From positions 12,200,960-12,264,959 of the forward strand of contig OY848918.1 in the NCBI GenBank assembly GCA_963693285.1: a stretch of 64,000 nt of DNA, in the 5' to 3' direction. This document shows positions 1 to 22,164 of the stretch, in pieces (position 1 is the stretch's first letter; every line of letters starts with the position of its first letter). The notes below the pieces were generated by a model. That model made no database searches. It saw nothing but the letters and a program-made list of their open reading frames with translations, and was not told the origin of the DNA. Origin of the DNA: Xestospongia muta. Its lineage: Eukaryota > Porifera > Demospongiae > Haplosclerida > Petrosiidae. A program made the translations under genes and the position numbers.

Positions 1-4301
<4,301 letters not shown>

Positions 4302-4743
4302 CATCCACATGACAAGCTATTAGCACGTTACAAGTTGTACGTGTGTGTTTACAGTTTTATATTATAATAACTCTAATATTATACACCACTTTGTTTTATA
4401 ATTTTGCACTCATAAATATTACTACAACAAAACACTGTTTGTTATCAGTGGCTTCATGGTACCAATCCCTGCATTGAATTGATGAGACATTACATTCTCA
4501 ATAAAATGCACATTGTACTCAAATGTACATGCAGCCAATTTTAATGCATATGTCTTACTATGCATGGTCTAAATTTGGTTAATGTATGTTATATAACTAT
4601 ATAGTTTGGTATAATTATGTGTATGTAATTATACATATTTTTTGTCGAAAACTATATTTATTATATTATATTATAATTAAATATATTGTAGAATTATGGT
4701 GCAACATTAGATCTCTATCGATTAATGAGCTGAGAGAAAGGAA
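4302..4743 (+). other. 3' UTR and gap after the mucin gene
   Basis: No coding signal seen. An AATAAA polyadenylation hexamer at about 4500-4505, some 200 bp after the stop, is the likely 3' end signal. The rest is AT-rich. Confidence 0.5.
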
Positions 4744-4808
4744 ATTAAATACGATTTCCATGCTGCAAGGCAATATTATTGCCTTGCAGCATGGAAATCG
4801 TATTTAAT
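4744..4808. repeat. Perfect palindrome (32-bp arms, 1-nt centre)
   Basis: Arms 4744-4775 and 4777-4808 are exact reverse complements (the left arm begins ATTAAATACGATTTCC). It could be a minimal foldback transposon or a structural element. No clear target duplication was seen. Confidence 0.9.
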
Positions 4809-4858
4809 GAATATAATTATTCATAATTATATTATGATTATGAATAATTATATTCATT
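4806..4858. repeat. Second inverted repeat, adjoining the first
   Basis: Arms 4806-4827 and 4837-4858 (22 bp each, starting AATGAATATAATTATTC) are perfect complements around a 9-nt AT loop. The pair ends about 45 bp before the LEM-lyase start codon. Confidence 0.85.
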
Positions 4859-4904
4859 GATCATTTGGGGGTGTGGCAGGGATTCTGCTATTATAGTCAC
4901 CATT

Positions 4905-7900
4905 ATGCCTCCTAAAAAGAGAACCAGGAAAGAAACTGCCTTAGAGAATGAATATAATACATTAACTGAAGAAGACATCAGGAAAGCTTTACTAGATGTT
5001 GGAGAAAACCCAGGACCTATTGATGCTTCCAACAGGTACACTGGTTAGTTGGGTGGAGACATCATGGAAGTCTGTTAACTGCATATGCGCTGTTGTTAGT
5101 GTATAGGAATTAGTGAACTTTACTGGTTGATTTCATCGTCACTTGTTCTTTTAGGGATATCTATGTTCGTCAGTTAGTTCGTAAGAAAGCAAAGTCTGAT
5201 ACTACGGATGGAGCAGGAAGTAGTACATTATCAATGCCATCATCATCTGGTACAAGTATTGGAGAAACCCAGTTTTCTACTCCGAGAGCTGAACCTGAAA
5301 AAGGAAAACGTAATTAAAGAATGGACGAATGGATGGATGGATGGATGTGGATAGATAGATTAATGGATTAATGGAATGGGTGGACAAAGAAAGTGACATA
5401 CAGTTGGACTGCAAGATGGATGATGGACAAGTATATGTGATAAAATTTCAGGACAGATACAGATTACTCTTTTCTTATGATAGGGTCCCCTCAGTTAACT
5501 AGATCCCCTCTTGTTCCTAGTAGAAAGTTGCCACAAAAAACTAAATCCTCTCTTTCTCCAAAATTAACTGCAACCCCCAAGGTGACAGGCACAATGAAAT
5601 CATAATATTTATTCTCATTCTTCTCCGGCCCTTCCTTAGGTAACCCCAACATTTGATGTTCGTGGACTTGTAGCAGCTGCTTTTACTCCATTCAATGATG
5701 ATGGGTAAGTTTTCTGGATCTAGAAAGTTAATTTATAATTTACTTGAATCTGAAGGGAACTTAATCTACTACGTATACGTCCTTATGCTGATTTTCTTCT
5801 TAAACAAGGAATCAAAGCTGTCTTTAGTAAGTTTTATACATACCACATTATTCCTGTATTGTAGTATTGTGTTATTCATATTAGTGTTTTAATGCTAATT
5901 TTAATTTAGTTTTAGTATTAATTATAGTATATTTGAAGTATTGCCATACTCCACTTTCTCTTGGCCTACCAGGACAAGCTGGTATACTAGCTGTAGCCCA
6001 TGCTTTCTAGTTAAGCTTAACTATAATAACTAGAAAATTTCTCATGCATGGAAAGTTAAATGCACAATCAACTCAGGCATGCATTACCTAACATCATAAT
6101 TATGGTAAATGCTTTTCACATTCTATGTGATTAATAACTAATATAATTGAGGCTATTTAATTTAGTATTAGTTATAGTTCAAAGGAAAGTTTTCATTTTA
6201 GTTTAGTTATAGTTATAGTAACATTTGAAAAAAATAATAGTTATAATTTTAGTTATAAAAATTTTTACTCTCTACTAAAAATATTTTAACATTATTTATA
6301 GTTAACTAAAACAACACTAATTCATATACACGTTGTGTATTTTGTCTGGGGTGCATGAAGTATGGTCAAACTTGGCTTAAAAATAATGTGCTTCAGGGCT
6401 GCTTTCGTCTTTTCCTTTGCTTCATTGCTTGAAGACCACCAATACACATATATATATAGTTTCAGATTTCTTGTTGATTTTGTGATCACATGAGGAAAAA
6501 CAATGTGACTACAAACTTAGAACCACTTTTCACACCTTCCACATTTGGTCAAAGTAGTGAAGATTTTAGCTGAAAACACGTAGCTAAATAGAAATGACTG
6601 AATTGAAGATTGATACTCTCCCTCTCCATAAACTCTTGATACCATATACCCAGTTATTTTCATGCAGTTTAGATTTTGCTGATGAAAAGTGAATTATTAT
6701 CATGCAACATTTGGCTTATAATGTATTAATGTATTAATGGCAGTGTATCTGTGGCAGTATTGTTGTGTACTAAATGTCCTTAGTATAAAATAACTGAGTA
6801 TTGTTTATAATGTTCTCATTTCATATAGTATGTGGTACTACTGGAGAGAGTGTTAGTTTGACTGTTTCAGAAAGGAAATTGGTAGCTGAAGAATGGATGA
6901 AAGTAGCTGGAGGAAGGTATCATTTTAATGGATGGATGGATGGATGGATGGATGGATGGATGGATGGATGGATGGATGGATGGATGGATGGATGGATGGA
7001 TGGATGGATGGATGGATGGATGGATGGATGGATGGATGGATGGATGGATGGATGGATGGATGGATGGATGGATGGATGGATGGATGGATGGATGGATGGA
7101 TGGATGGATGGATGGATGGATGGATGGATGGATGGATGGATGGATGGATGGATGGATGGATGGATGGATGGATGGATGGATGGATGGATGGATGGATGGA
7201 TGGATGGATAGATGGATGGATGGATGGATGGATAGATGGATAGATAAATGGATAAAAGAAGTTTATATATATACTTTGTATATATATAAATGAATAAGAA
7301 GATTAATGTAAACTACACATGTGTATTATACATGTACTAATAGAGCAAGCAATTACTGTCACTGTCATTCACTACCAGTCAGTGATTATATATACATTCA
7401 GTGATTACCAGGATAGTTACTGACAAACATTATTTAACACATTGCAATTATCCTAATGTGCAATAACAAGTGATGAATCACTTAGTAGTTGGTGTCATTC
7501 ACTACCAGTCAGTGATTATATATACATTCAGTGATTACCAGGATAGTTACTGACAAATATTATTTAACACATTGCAATTATCCTAATGTGCAATAACAAG
7601 TGATGAATCACTTAGTAGTTGCTGTCATTCACTACCAGTCAGTGATTATATATACATTCAGTGATTACCAGGATAGTTACTGACAAATATTATTTAACAC
7701 ATTGCAATTATCCTAATGTGCAATAACAAGTGATAAATCACTTAGTAGTTGCTGTCATTCACTACCAGTCAGTGATTATATATACATTCAGTGATTACCA
7801 GGATAGTTACTGACAAACATTATTTAACACATTGCAATAATGTGCAACACCAAGTGATGAATCACTTAGTAGTTGCTGTCAAAAAACTAGATATTTCTAT

Positions 7901-10293
7901 AAATCTTATTTAACCTTGGAATTTTCTGTTAGGTTTAGTGTTTTTAGTGTGTGTTTTCTTAGTTTATAACTTCCTTAGGAGCATACTATACTTCATATTT
8001 ACTTTGTAGTAGTTGTGTCAACAACCTACACAATCAGCATTTATTAGTCTCTATTTAGCCTTAGAAACAAATATACAAATTAATAGGTTTCTATGGTAAT
8101 CATAGTCTCATTTATTTTCTCTTGCTTCAGGATGACAGTCATTGTTCATGTTGGAACAATGAGCCTCAAGAGTACTTGTGATTTGGTATGTGCAATAATT
8201 GATTAGTCCCTTAATTACTAATGATTATAATAATACGTTGTTAAAAGTACAGTATTTTAAGACAAGCTTGTGTTAGGAGGGTATTATATTTTAATTATAT
8301 TATGTGTAGATTTGTAATATTTTCTATGATTAGATTATAATTGATTAGTCCCTTAATTACTAATGATTATAATAATACATTGTATTATTACTTCTATGAT
8401 CCTTTATTTGATACTGTAGGCTAGACATGCTGAAGAATGTGGAGCTGCAGCTATTGGACTGATGCCTCCTTGTTACTTTAAACCACCCACAATAGGTAAA
8501 TATTCCTAAACAATATTATACTGAAGTCAAAGTCAAAAAAAAACTATAGGATAAGATGGGAATTAATTTATAATCATTAAATCTTACCAATATGCCTGTT
8601 TTGGTATATCCTCTAGACTCTCTGGTCCTTTATCTTCAAAAAGTTGGAGAATCAGCTCCTAATACTCCTATGTATTATTATCATATACCTGTTATGACAG
8701 GAGTGACTCTTTCTATGGAGGACCTGTTGGCACGTGCTTCATCGGAGCTTCCCACGTTGAAAGGACTAAAGTACACTGATGAAGATTTGATGCAGTTCAG
8801 TCGTTGTGTTGCATACCAAGGTGGTAAATATCCAGTGGTGTACGGCAGAGATGAGGTAAGATTTTAATTTACTATTAATTGTTTGTACTGATTTTAGTGA
8901 CCACTAATTAATTAAGTAATTCTTAAAGTTAATAATTTATTTTTTGAATAACTATAAAACAAAAAATAAATTAATAAATAATAAATAAATAATAAATTGC
9001 TAAATTTGGGTGGTTTAAAATTACTAAATCAATTGATGGTTTTAAGTAGTTACAAAAGCCACACCTCCACAAACCTGTAATACTATTCTATACTGTACAG
9101 GCTAAAAAAAGGATCTTGTCGTACAAATAATTTTGTGTAAAAATTATTTGTCACACAAATAATTTTGACCCAAATTAATTCATTTTCTTCATGGTGTAAT
9201 AGTTTGTCACACAAATAATTTTGACCCAAATTAATTCATTTTCTTCATGGTGTAATAGTTACATTAATTGCTATAAATTTGTTTGTCTGTAGCAAGTTCT
9301 ATCCTCTCTTGTTATGGGTGGTTACTGTGCCGTGGGAAGTACCTATAATTATTGTGGCCAACTCAACAATCGATTGTTTCAAGCCTTTGAAAAAGGGGAT
9401 ATGACAACAGCATTAAGAGAACAGGTACATTGCTAGTACTGATATTGATTGCTAATATGGTTTTGCTCCTTTTCTTTTGTCCATTAAAATGACATAGTTG
9501 GACATGAGGTTTCTAAGTGCCATAGAGATCTTCACCTCATTAAATAGCTGATTCACAATTATTTTCTAGACCATCCACTTGTTAATTTAATATTTATATT
9601 GTGTATATATTGTCCTATTATGTTAATAATGAAGTAGTGCTGAATTTTTGCATGAACCAAGTAGGTATTGTTTTTGACTCGAGAGCAAGAATAATAAGAC
9701 TCTTTATTATTAAGTTACGTACAGAATGTGTATAAAGCTATTGATTGTGGCTTTATTTTGTAGAGGAGATCTCAAGATGCCATCCAACTGTTAAAAAAGT
9801 ATGGCAAGTTAGGTAAGAATAATAAAAAATTAATTATTAATTTATACTCTACTATTGAATTGGTGAAATGATTTTTGTACCTACTACTGTAATAGTTGTA
9901 CACAATAAATTTTATTTCATTCGTTAAATGCAGGAGTCCATAGTCTTTCAAAACTTTCAAAACTTCCAAATATAGTCATGAACAGACTAGTATGATTTGT
10001 CTAATGCTGCATTGGCTTTTGAATGGCAGTTTTGTATTTTTTCTCGTTTACAAGGTTATAGAACAGACAGACTATAGTGGTTATAGTACTAAAGTTATTT
10101 AAAAGTAATTTAAGTTATCATATCTTATTGTTATTTTCTTCTAGTTGGTGGTGTAGCAGTAGGCAAAACTATCATGAAGATACGAGGGTTTGATGTTGGT
10201 CCTCCTCGACTACCTCTGTTACCGCTTTCTGTTGATGACCACACCTCTCTTGTCAGTGATCTTAAATGCATTGGTTTCTTTGATTGGGCCTGA
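4905..10293 (+). CDS. NPL: LEM domain-N-acetylneuraminate lyase fusion protein
   Basis: Twelve exons: 4905-5035, 5155-5309, 5484-5581, 5640-5704, 5756-5826, 6829-6916, 8131-8185, 8420-8495, 8617-8855, 9293-9424, 9764-9812, 10145-10293. They sum to 1308 nt (435 aa plus stop), with every junction in phase. After a basic N-terminus (PPKKRTRK), residues of about 18-57 form a LEM fold ([18 protein letters not shown], then NRDIYVRQL), a domain known to bind BAF at the nuclear envelope. A Ser/Pro/Lys linker follows. About 307 residues then make a full aldolase-class sialic acid lyase, which splits N-acetylneuraminate to N-acetylmannosamine and pyruvate. It keeps GTTGES, the YYHIP tyrosine and the Schiff-base lysine in GLKYTDED. 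No in-frame Met precedes the lyase in its own first exon. A second in-frame Met lies upstream at 4857. Two separate genes remain possible but less likely. Confidence 0.8.
6928..7252. repeat. (TGGA)n tetranucleotide array
   Basis: About 80 tandem TGGA units, slightly degenerate at the 3' end, lie inside lyase intron 6917-8130. The array is open in three frames (Met-Asp-Gly-Trp repeats), but this is a by-product of the repeat and not a gene. Confidence 0.95.
7363..7880. repeat. 130-bp tandem repeat, four copies
   Basis: Copies start at about 7363, 7493, 7623 and 7753 (TGTCATTCACTACCAGTCAG). They are nearly identical; the last lacks about 11 bp. Located in the same lyase intron as the TGGA array. 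Confidence 0.9.
8197..8378. repeat. Short direct repeat in a lyase intron
   Basis: A segment of about 38 bp starting TTGATTAGTCCCTTAATTAC occurs near 8200 and again near 8340, within intron 8186-8419. Confidence 0.7.
9148..9260. repeat. 55-bp tandem duplication
   Basis: Two copies starting TTGTCACACAAATAATTTTG at about 9148 and 9203, inside lyase intron 8856-9292. Confidence 0.8.
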
Positions 10294-10735
10294 TCTAATA
10301 ATTTTTTGATGGATATCCAACTAAAATTATAGTGTACTGTTTAAAAACAATGAAACACTATTTCTCAATACATGTTGTTTATTTTTTGTATGAGTCTTAA
10401 AGGTTTTATATGGAGTCTAAATACAATAGTTGTAATGTTGTGTTTTAAATAGTACTAGTATTATACACTTAGTGATTAGTCTTTTAAGATATTATTCTAT
10501 ATTATTGCCAATTACCATTTTGTAATATGCATAATTATTATGAGTGCAAACTTGATAAGTTTAATTAACATTTTTGGCACTTTACCATGGTGATCCTGCC
10601 AAATTAAGTACACACACACACACAATATTGACATTGCACATAATTTTGTACATGTTTCATTTAATCTAGCAAAAATCAAGCAATGTTGTATTTTGTACAA
10701 AAGATAAAACTTAACTCCTTTATCATAATAAACTA
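10294..10735. other. Lyase 3' flank, no gene seen
   Basis: AT-rich sequence with a short (CA)n near 10610. No coding exon was supported; a minus-strand open frame here has no family signature. Confidence 0.4.
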
Positions 10736-10800
10736 TAGTCTCATCCCCAGACCTACTCACAAGCTAAAGTAGCTTGTGAGTAGGTCTGGGGACAAGACTA
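10736..10800. mobile_element. 65-bp minimal Mutator-like MITE with 9-bp TSD
   Basis: A near-perfect palindrome with 31-bp arms around a 3-nt centre. It starts TAGTCTCATCCCCAGACC and ends with the complement GGGGACAAGACTA. It is flanked by the perfect 9-bp direct repeat AATAAACTA (10727-10735 and 10801-10809). Its ends match those of the 1.07 kb element at 34518-35584. It has no coding capacity. Long inverted repeats with 9-bp duplications are typical of the Mutator superfamily; that assignment is inferred. Confidence 0.85.
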
Positions 10801-10809
10801 AATAAACTA

Positions 10810-11130
10810 CAAATCATTGTAATGAAATGGACTACATTAGTCTGAAATATTTTGAATAATTGAATGCAATTATATTAAGAAATCAAACAATAGATAACAT
10901 TTAATATTTAATTTCTAACTAGTTCATTTGAAGTCTCTTATTGTGAGCTCCAAGAGTCAAAAGAATGGAGGGTCATTCAGAACACTGACAAGCAGTAATC
11001 CACAAAGTGATAAACTTTTGATTTAAATTATACTGTACTATAAATCTGGATTATGTGCCTTTGTTTTTAGGACACTTTGTCTACAGAAAATGGCATGTGT
11101 GTTACTGACAAAACACTCAATAGCTATTAC
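10810..11130. other. Gap between the MITE and the coiled-coil gene
   Basis: No gene seen. It probably includes the 3' UTR of the minus-strand coiled-coil gene. Confidence 0.4.
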
Positions 11131-13523
11131 TTACAATATGGCGTTGACTTTTTGGAGTTCTTCCATTTTCTTTTCAGCTTTTGTGATCCATTCATGATAA
11201 CGCTCACCCCATTGTTTACGAATCTATAAGAAAAGTGTACTGACTCGAAAACTGACAATGCACAAATTCATAACCAGTAATAGTCCTCTAAAACCTTGCT
11301 TGTTCCCTCACCTCTGCATGTAGTCTATCTTCTCTCTCTGCCCACTGTGCTTCTTTGACACTAAGATCTTCCAACAGTGTTTCACATTTTCCTTGTAATA
11401 TGAGGTTGCTCTCACGAAGTTCTTTGTTAACTTCAATTAAGTCTGATATGTTTGATGCTAAGTCTTTGTTCTCTGATTGTAATCGTTCAAGTTCCTTTAA
11501 CAACTCATCTCTATCTTCAGTAGCTGTGCACTGAATGGAAGCAAACAGAAGAAAGATTATATTGTGCTTAGAGGAATGAAGATTTTATACAGTTGTACAT
11601 CTTATTTCTAGCTTATTGTAAAGGAAGGAACAATAATAACATGTGTGTAGACACAGGAACATTCTTATGGGTATGCATAGAACACATATATACCCAAATA
11701 TCCCTTGTTTGTTATAGAGGACTCTCAAGGATGACCAACAATATTAATACTGATGAGAGTGGACTAAGCTCTAGACTCTTAAATATGATATTAAAAGTAA
11801 TGATATCTTTATCAATTCCTTCTAGAGATGACCAGTAATTTATACAGCCAATAGATTTCATTATTATGTGTGTATATTATTACAAAGTCGTCAATTAAGC
11901 TTGAACTAAACAATGGGAGTTGTGGAAATATAATATCAATCTGCTTACTTGTACATGTACATTAATTTCTTTTGAACATTTTAATTCTTGTTGTAGTCTC
12001 TCTTCATTTTCATTCAACGTTCTCTTAAGCTGATTCAATGTTTTGTCATGATCTTGTTGAAGCTCTGTCAGTCTGGACTCAAACTCATTGTCTTTACTCA
12101 ATAACTCAGCTGTCAATTTTTTAATCTCTTGTGTCTTGTCTTCTAGTAATTTCTCACGTTGAATGAGCTGTTCATGCAGTTGTCTTTCCCTTATAGAGGA
12201 TGATACTACAAACATAAATGTACAGAGTTGCTCTGTTATATTATACATTAAAACATTAATGTATTATTGGATAAAGTATTGTAATTTACAAATTAACACT
12301 TTCTATTGATTTATCCTTGGATAAATTTTACACTATAAGTACATGCTGTATTATGCTGTTTACTATATAGTCTGTAACAAAAGTGAAAGCTATTTATTTA
12401 ATGTATCATGACATAATGACATATCACTGTTATTGATGATTCCATAGCAATTGATCTGTGTGTGATGCTTTGAACTAGTTACTTTGAACAATGCTAATAC
12501 ATTATATTGTGTTTGTTCATCTGTTCATTTGTTCATCTGTTTGTTTGTTAATCTGTTCGTTTGTTCATCTGCTCGTTTGTTTTATTTGTCTTTTACTCCA
12601 TCCATAAATGCTAGAGTGGAAATATGGTCCATTTGTCCATCCATCCATCCATTTATTCATCCATTTATCTATCAATCTATTTATTTGTCCATCCATCCAT
12701 TTATCTACCAATCTGTTTATGTGTCCATTCATCCATTTATCTATCAATCCATTTATGTGTCCATCCATCCATTTACCTATCAATCCATTTATGTGTCCAT
12801 TCATCCATTTATCTATCAATCCATTTATTGCGTCCATTCATCCATTTATCTACCAATCCATTTATGTGTCCATTCATCCATTTATCTATCAATCCATTTA
12901 TGTGTCCATCCATCTATTTATCTACCAATCCATTTTTGTGTCCATTCATCCATTTATCTATCAATCCATTTATGTGTCCATTCATCCATTTCCATCTGTC
13001 CACACATGTACAGATTCCTCCTTGTCTAAATGAGTGGAGTCTTACCTTCTAGTTCACTATCAATGCTAGTTACTGATCTTCTTAATTCAGTACTCCCTCT
13101 TGTAGGTAAGGAATGATGTCGTCCTAGGTTAGGAGATTGAATACGAATCTCTTCTCTTTCTCTCTTAATAATCGTTGTATTTTTAGCCTTTCTGAGGCTA
13201 TCAAGACGCTGTTTTAAAGTGTCCACTTCCAATTCTAACTACAGTAATAATTACACATAATAATGTCAGCTCATACATCTATCCAATGATGATTTATTCA
13301 TCCATTAGCTATAAATATGATCTCGCATCGCCCGACGTTTCTTGGGGAGGGAAACAAGAAACGTCGGGCGACGCGAGATTAATAATCGTACTGATCTGAT
13401 CTTTGATCTCATGGCTACTCCTTCTTGTTTTGCTTTCTCTAATTCTCCCATCTGTTGTGCTATGGGGAGTACTAACGAAGTCTGACTTCTCTTTGCAGAA
13501 CTTTTGGCTCTCCTAACAGACAT
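11131..13523 (-). CDS. Coiled-coil protein of unknown function, 297 aa
   Basis: Five exons on the minus strand: 13392-13523, 13046-13238, 11949-12205, 11312-11530 and 11131-11223. Their 894 nt stay in phase and end in TAA. The start Met opens a basic Ser-rich N-terminus (MSVRRAKSSAKR). Exon 2 has a heptad stretch and a Ser/Arg-rich low-complexity patch (RHHSLPTRGS). Exons 3 and 4 are almost entirely charged Leu-rich coiled coil (for example KLLEDKTQEIKKLTAELL). The last exon carries a short tryptophan-containing segment (QWGERYHEWITKAEKK). No catalytic motif or membrane segment is seen. I do not recognise the family; a cytoskeletal or centrosomal scaffold is one possibility, but that is a guess. 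It diverges from MRPL41 with about 100 bp between start codons. Confidence 0.75.
12628..12990. repeat. 36-bp minisatellite of CATC-type units
   Basis: About ten units of roughly 36 bp (GTCCATTCATCCATTTATCT and variants) fill the coiled-coil gene intron 12206-13045. The array is open in several frames, which is a repeat artefact. Confidence 0.85.
13320..13379. repeat. GC-rich hairpin, 24-bp arms
   Basis: Arms 13320-13343 and 13356-13379 (ATCTCGCATCGCCCGACG) are complementary apart from one mismatch, with a 12-nt loop. The hairpin lies in the first intron of the coiled-coil gene, about 10 bp from its splice donor. GC content is much higher than the surroundings, which suggests a small MITE. 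Confidence 0.8.
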
Positions 13524-13626
13524 GATTGTTTGAGCTCCACCCAACAACGCTTAGTCCTCCTACGCAATTGATCACGACCACGTGTAAGGGTATTTAAATT
13601 TAACCCCTAATGTTTGATAGTTGAAG
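13524..13626. promoter_or_regulatory. Shared divergent promoter region
   Basis: Only 103 bp separate the start codons of the minus-strand coiled-coil gene (13523) and plus-strand MRPL41 (13627), so the two likely share a bidirectional promoter. The interval contains GATCACGACCACGTG, including a CACGTG E-box. No TATA box is evident. Confidence 0.5.
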
Positions 13627-14215
13627 ATGCAATTGGGTCTCTATCGAAGTCTTGTGTTGGGTGCTCGTCGTGGAGTTATGACTTCAAAACGTGGTAATAA
13701 AAACTTTTATAAAGGTATGTATACATTAGTGAGTGACTTTGTGAACGGGTCTCTTTCATTATTATAGGGAGAGGATGTAAACCCACTGGATTACCTACTA
13801 ACAAAGGTACATACTTGTACGTACACTGTTGTCCTACTTTGGGTGCTTGTAGTGTTCTATTAGTCTATATGAGTGCAATGACAAGTTAATATTAACACTT
13901 ATAATCACATTATATTACTTGTACCACATGTATATTATATAGTTTACGAATTACTTTATTATAGGAGGTTATATTATTATGAAGAACAGAATTCCCGAAA
14001 TCATTGTACCAAATTTAGAAGGATTTAATGTGAGACACCAAAAGTTGACTTCAATATTTTACTATTCAATACTTAATATTTGTCATTTTTTTCTTTAGTT
14101 AAAACCTTATGTTTCATATCGGACACCTTATGTTATTGGAAAACCAATTACAGCTGATGACATACTTGCTTTGTATGATCAACCATCCATCTCTACTGAT
14201 ACAACAGAAGCTTGA
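13627..14215 (+). CDS. MRPL41: Mitochondrial large-subunit ribosomal protein L41 (mL41)
   Basis: Four exons (13627-13714, 13768-13806, 13965-14029, 14099-14215) sum to 309 nt, 102 aa plus stop. The protein matches the mL41 pattern: an N-terminal targeting-type stretch rich in Arg and Leu, TSKRGNKNFYKGRG, a Gly-rich loop, then IPEIIVPNLEGFNLKPYVSY, the most conserved part of the family. mL41 is a structural component of the mitochondrial large ribosomal subunit. The protein is shorter at the C-terminus than the vertebrate form (about 137 aa), lacking the final helical tail. Family membership is near certain from the central motif. Confidence 0.92.
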
Positions 14216-14631
14216 GCATAATTCATGTAACGTATGTACAGTACAGATCCTATAACTAGTCAGTTATTATAGTCAGGACAGTATCAAATTATTGGATCAA
14301 ATTTGATATCAATTTCATTTTTTTTGATGATCATCATTACTATTTTTAATTGACATTATACTTATATATTACAATGTATGTGGTCTGCACAGTATCAAAT
14401 TATTCGATCAAATTTGATATCAATTTCATTTTTTTGATGATCATCATTACTATTTTTATTTGACATTATACTTATATATTACAATGTATAAAGTCGAACG
14501 AAAAAAATAATTTACATGTACATTGTACATGTACTTAAATCATTGTAAATATAATAAACTACTATTATTTTAAAAGAACATTTCAAAAGACATGGAGTAA
14601 AGTGAAAAAAAGAGATAATATAGTGATGCTA
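14216..14631. other. Convergent 3' ends of MRPL41 and SIK
   Basis: Gap between two convergent stop codons. It holds the tandem duplication described separately and AATAAA-like hexamers near 14550. No gene seen. Confidence 0.5.
14278..14488. repeat. 111-bp tandem duplication
   Basis: Two near-identical copies starting ACAGTATCAAATTATT at about 14278 and 14389, in the 3' flank of MRPL41. Confidence 0.85.
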
Positions 14632-20970
<6,339 letters not shown>

Positions 20971-22164
20971 CTATCACAGACAGACACAGTTAAATAAAAA
21001 TATATATATCAAAGGATGCAACAATCTGTGGTCTTACTACATCCATATGGTGTTTATTTTATTGGTGATAATGCTATATACGTGTATATGTAATATCGTG
21101 ACACCTCTGTCACTTTGGGACTTTTACTATAGAGAAGTCCTTGGTACAGAGGTTGTATAAATTATTAAGATGGGAGATTTCTTTGAAAATCATTTTTTTT
21201 GTTACAAATATTAGTGTTCTTTGTAGTTAGGTACTTTATTATATTATCATGATAGTGTAAATGTATTACTGACATAAAGCCACTGAATAAAGGGTACATG
21301 GTCTATGAAAGGGGAAGATAATGAAACATGTGTACTACATAGACTGTTATATATAATTTTATAATGTGCACACATGAGAGATACTGTGGTTAGTGGGCTT
21401 GTGAGTGTGTGTTCTAAGCAGACCTCCCTATATATACAGAAAATCATTACAATTATTCACTAGACACAAAAAAGGGCTTAAAAAGAATATTTTTACTATT
21501 CTGGTCTAGTCAATCATTACGGCAGGTTAGCAATGAAGACCAGCTGCCATCATTATCAATGCCATCAAGACAACCACAATACCAGCTACTATATAGTTTG
21601 TTAAGTTTTTATAGGATACAATACCTCACTATCATGCAGCAAATGTGTTTACTATATATTAATATTGTGGTACATTCTAATGATACATGTAGTAATTGGG
21701 TTACATGTAGATTAAATGATTACATAATATTACATAACATCTTCAGTTTAACTGTAAACAAATCACACACAGTCTTAAAATCATATTCACGACTTCAGCA
21801 AATGACAATGAATTAGTTTACAATAAACATAGCTGGCACGCAAAGAAAACCAACTATTAAAACTGTAACGTCCTTGTTAGGGACACCTTGAGTTAAGGAC
21901 AACCTTTACCTTCAAAACACTCGTTGTACATTGTAGTCCTATATTAATATTGTACTTGTTAACCTCCTCCATATTGAAGGCACATCTCTATGTATTTAAA
22001 GACAACTCTTTTAACTATTGTAGTGGGTACATATGTGTACAATACAACTATTAAATGAAATATATAATTATACATATTTATTAAAAATGGTGTTAAAAAT
22101 AATTAAAGAACTTTTAATATGATCTAATTTCATAAGCACCTGTTTAATAATATTCACCATGTCT

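Noticed and set aside
4992..5018. 2A-like NPGP motif (DVGENPGP) in the first exon of the LEM-lyase gene
   Set aside because: The 2A consensus needs D-x-E-x-NPGP; here the glutamate position is Gly. The motif falls exactly where LEM domains have a conserved GxxPGPI loop, so LEM explains it.
5695..5892. Plus-strand 65-codon hydrophobic frame
   Set aside because: It spans a lyase intron and exon in the wrong frame. The correct frame gives [19 protein letters not shown], which matches sialate lyases.
6801..7293. Met-Asp-Gly-Trp open frames
   Set aside because: They are a TGGA repeat artefact inside an intron. Only 6829-6916 is a real exon.
7363..7880. Possible CRISPR-like array
   Set aside because: The units are contiguous 130-bp tandem copies with no unique spacers, in a eukaryotic intron.
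12484..13052. Ser/Ile/His-rich open frames over the CATC minisatellite
   Set aside because: They are intronic repeat translations in several frames at once.
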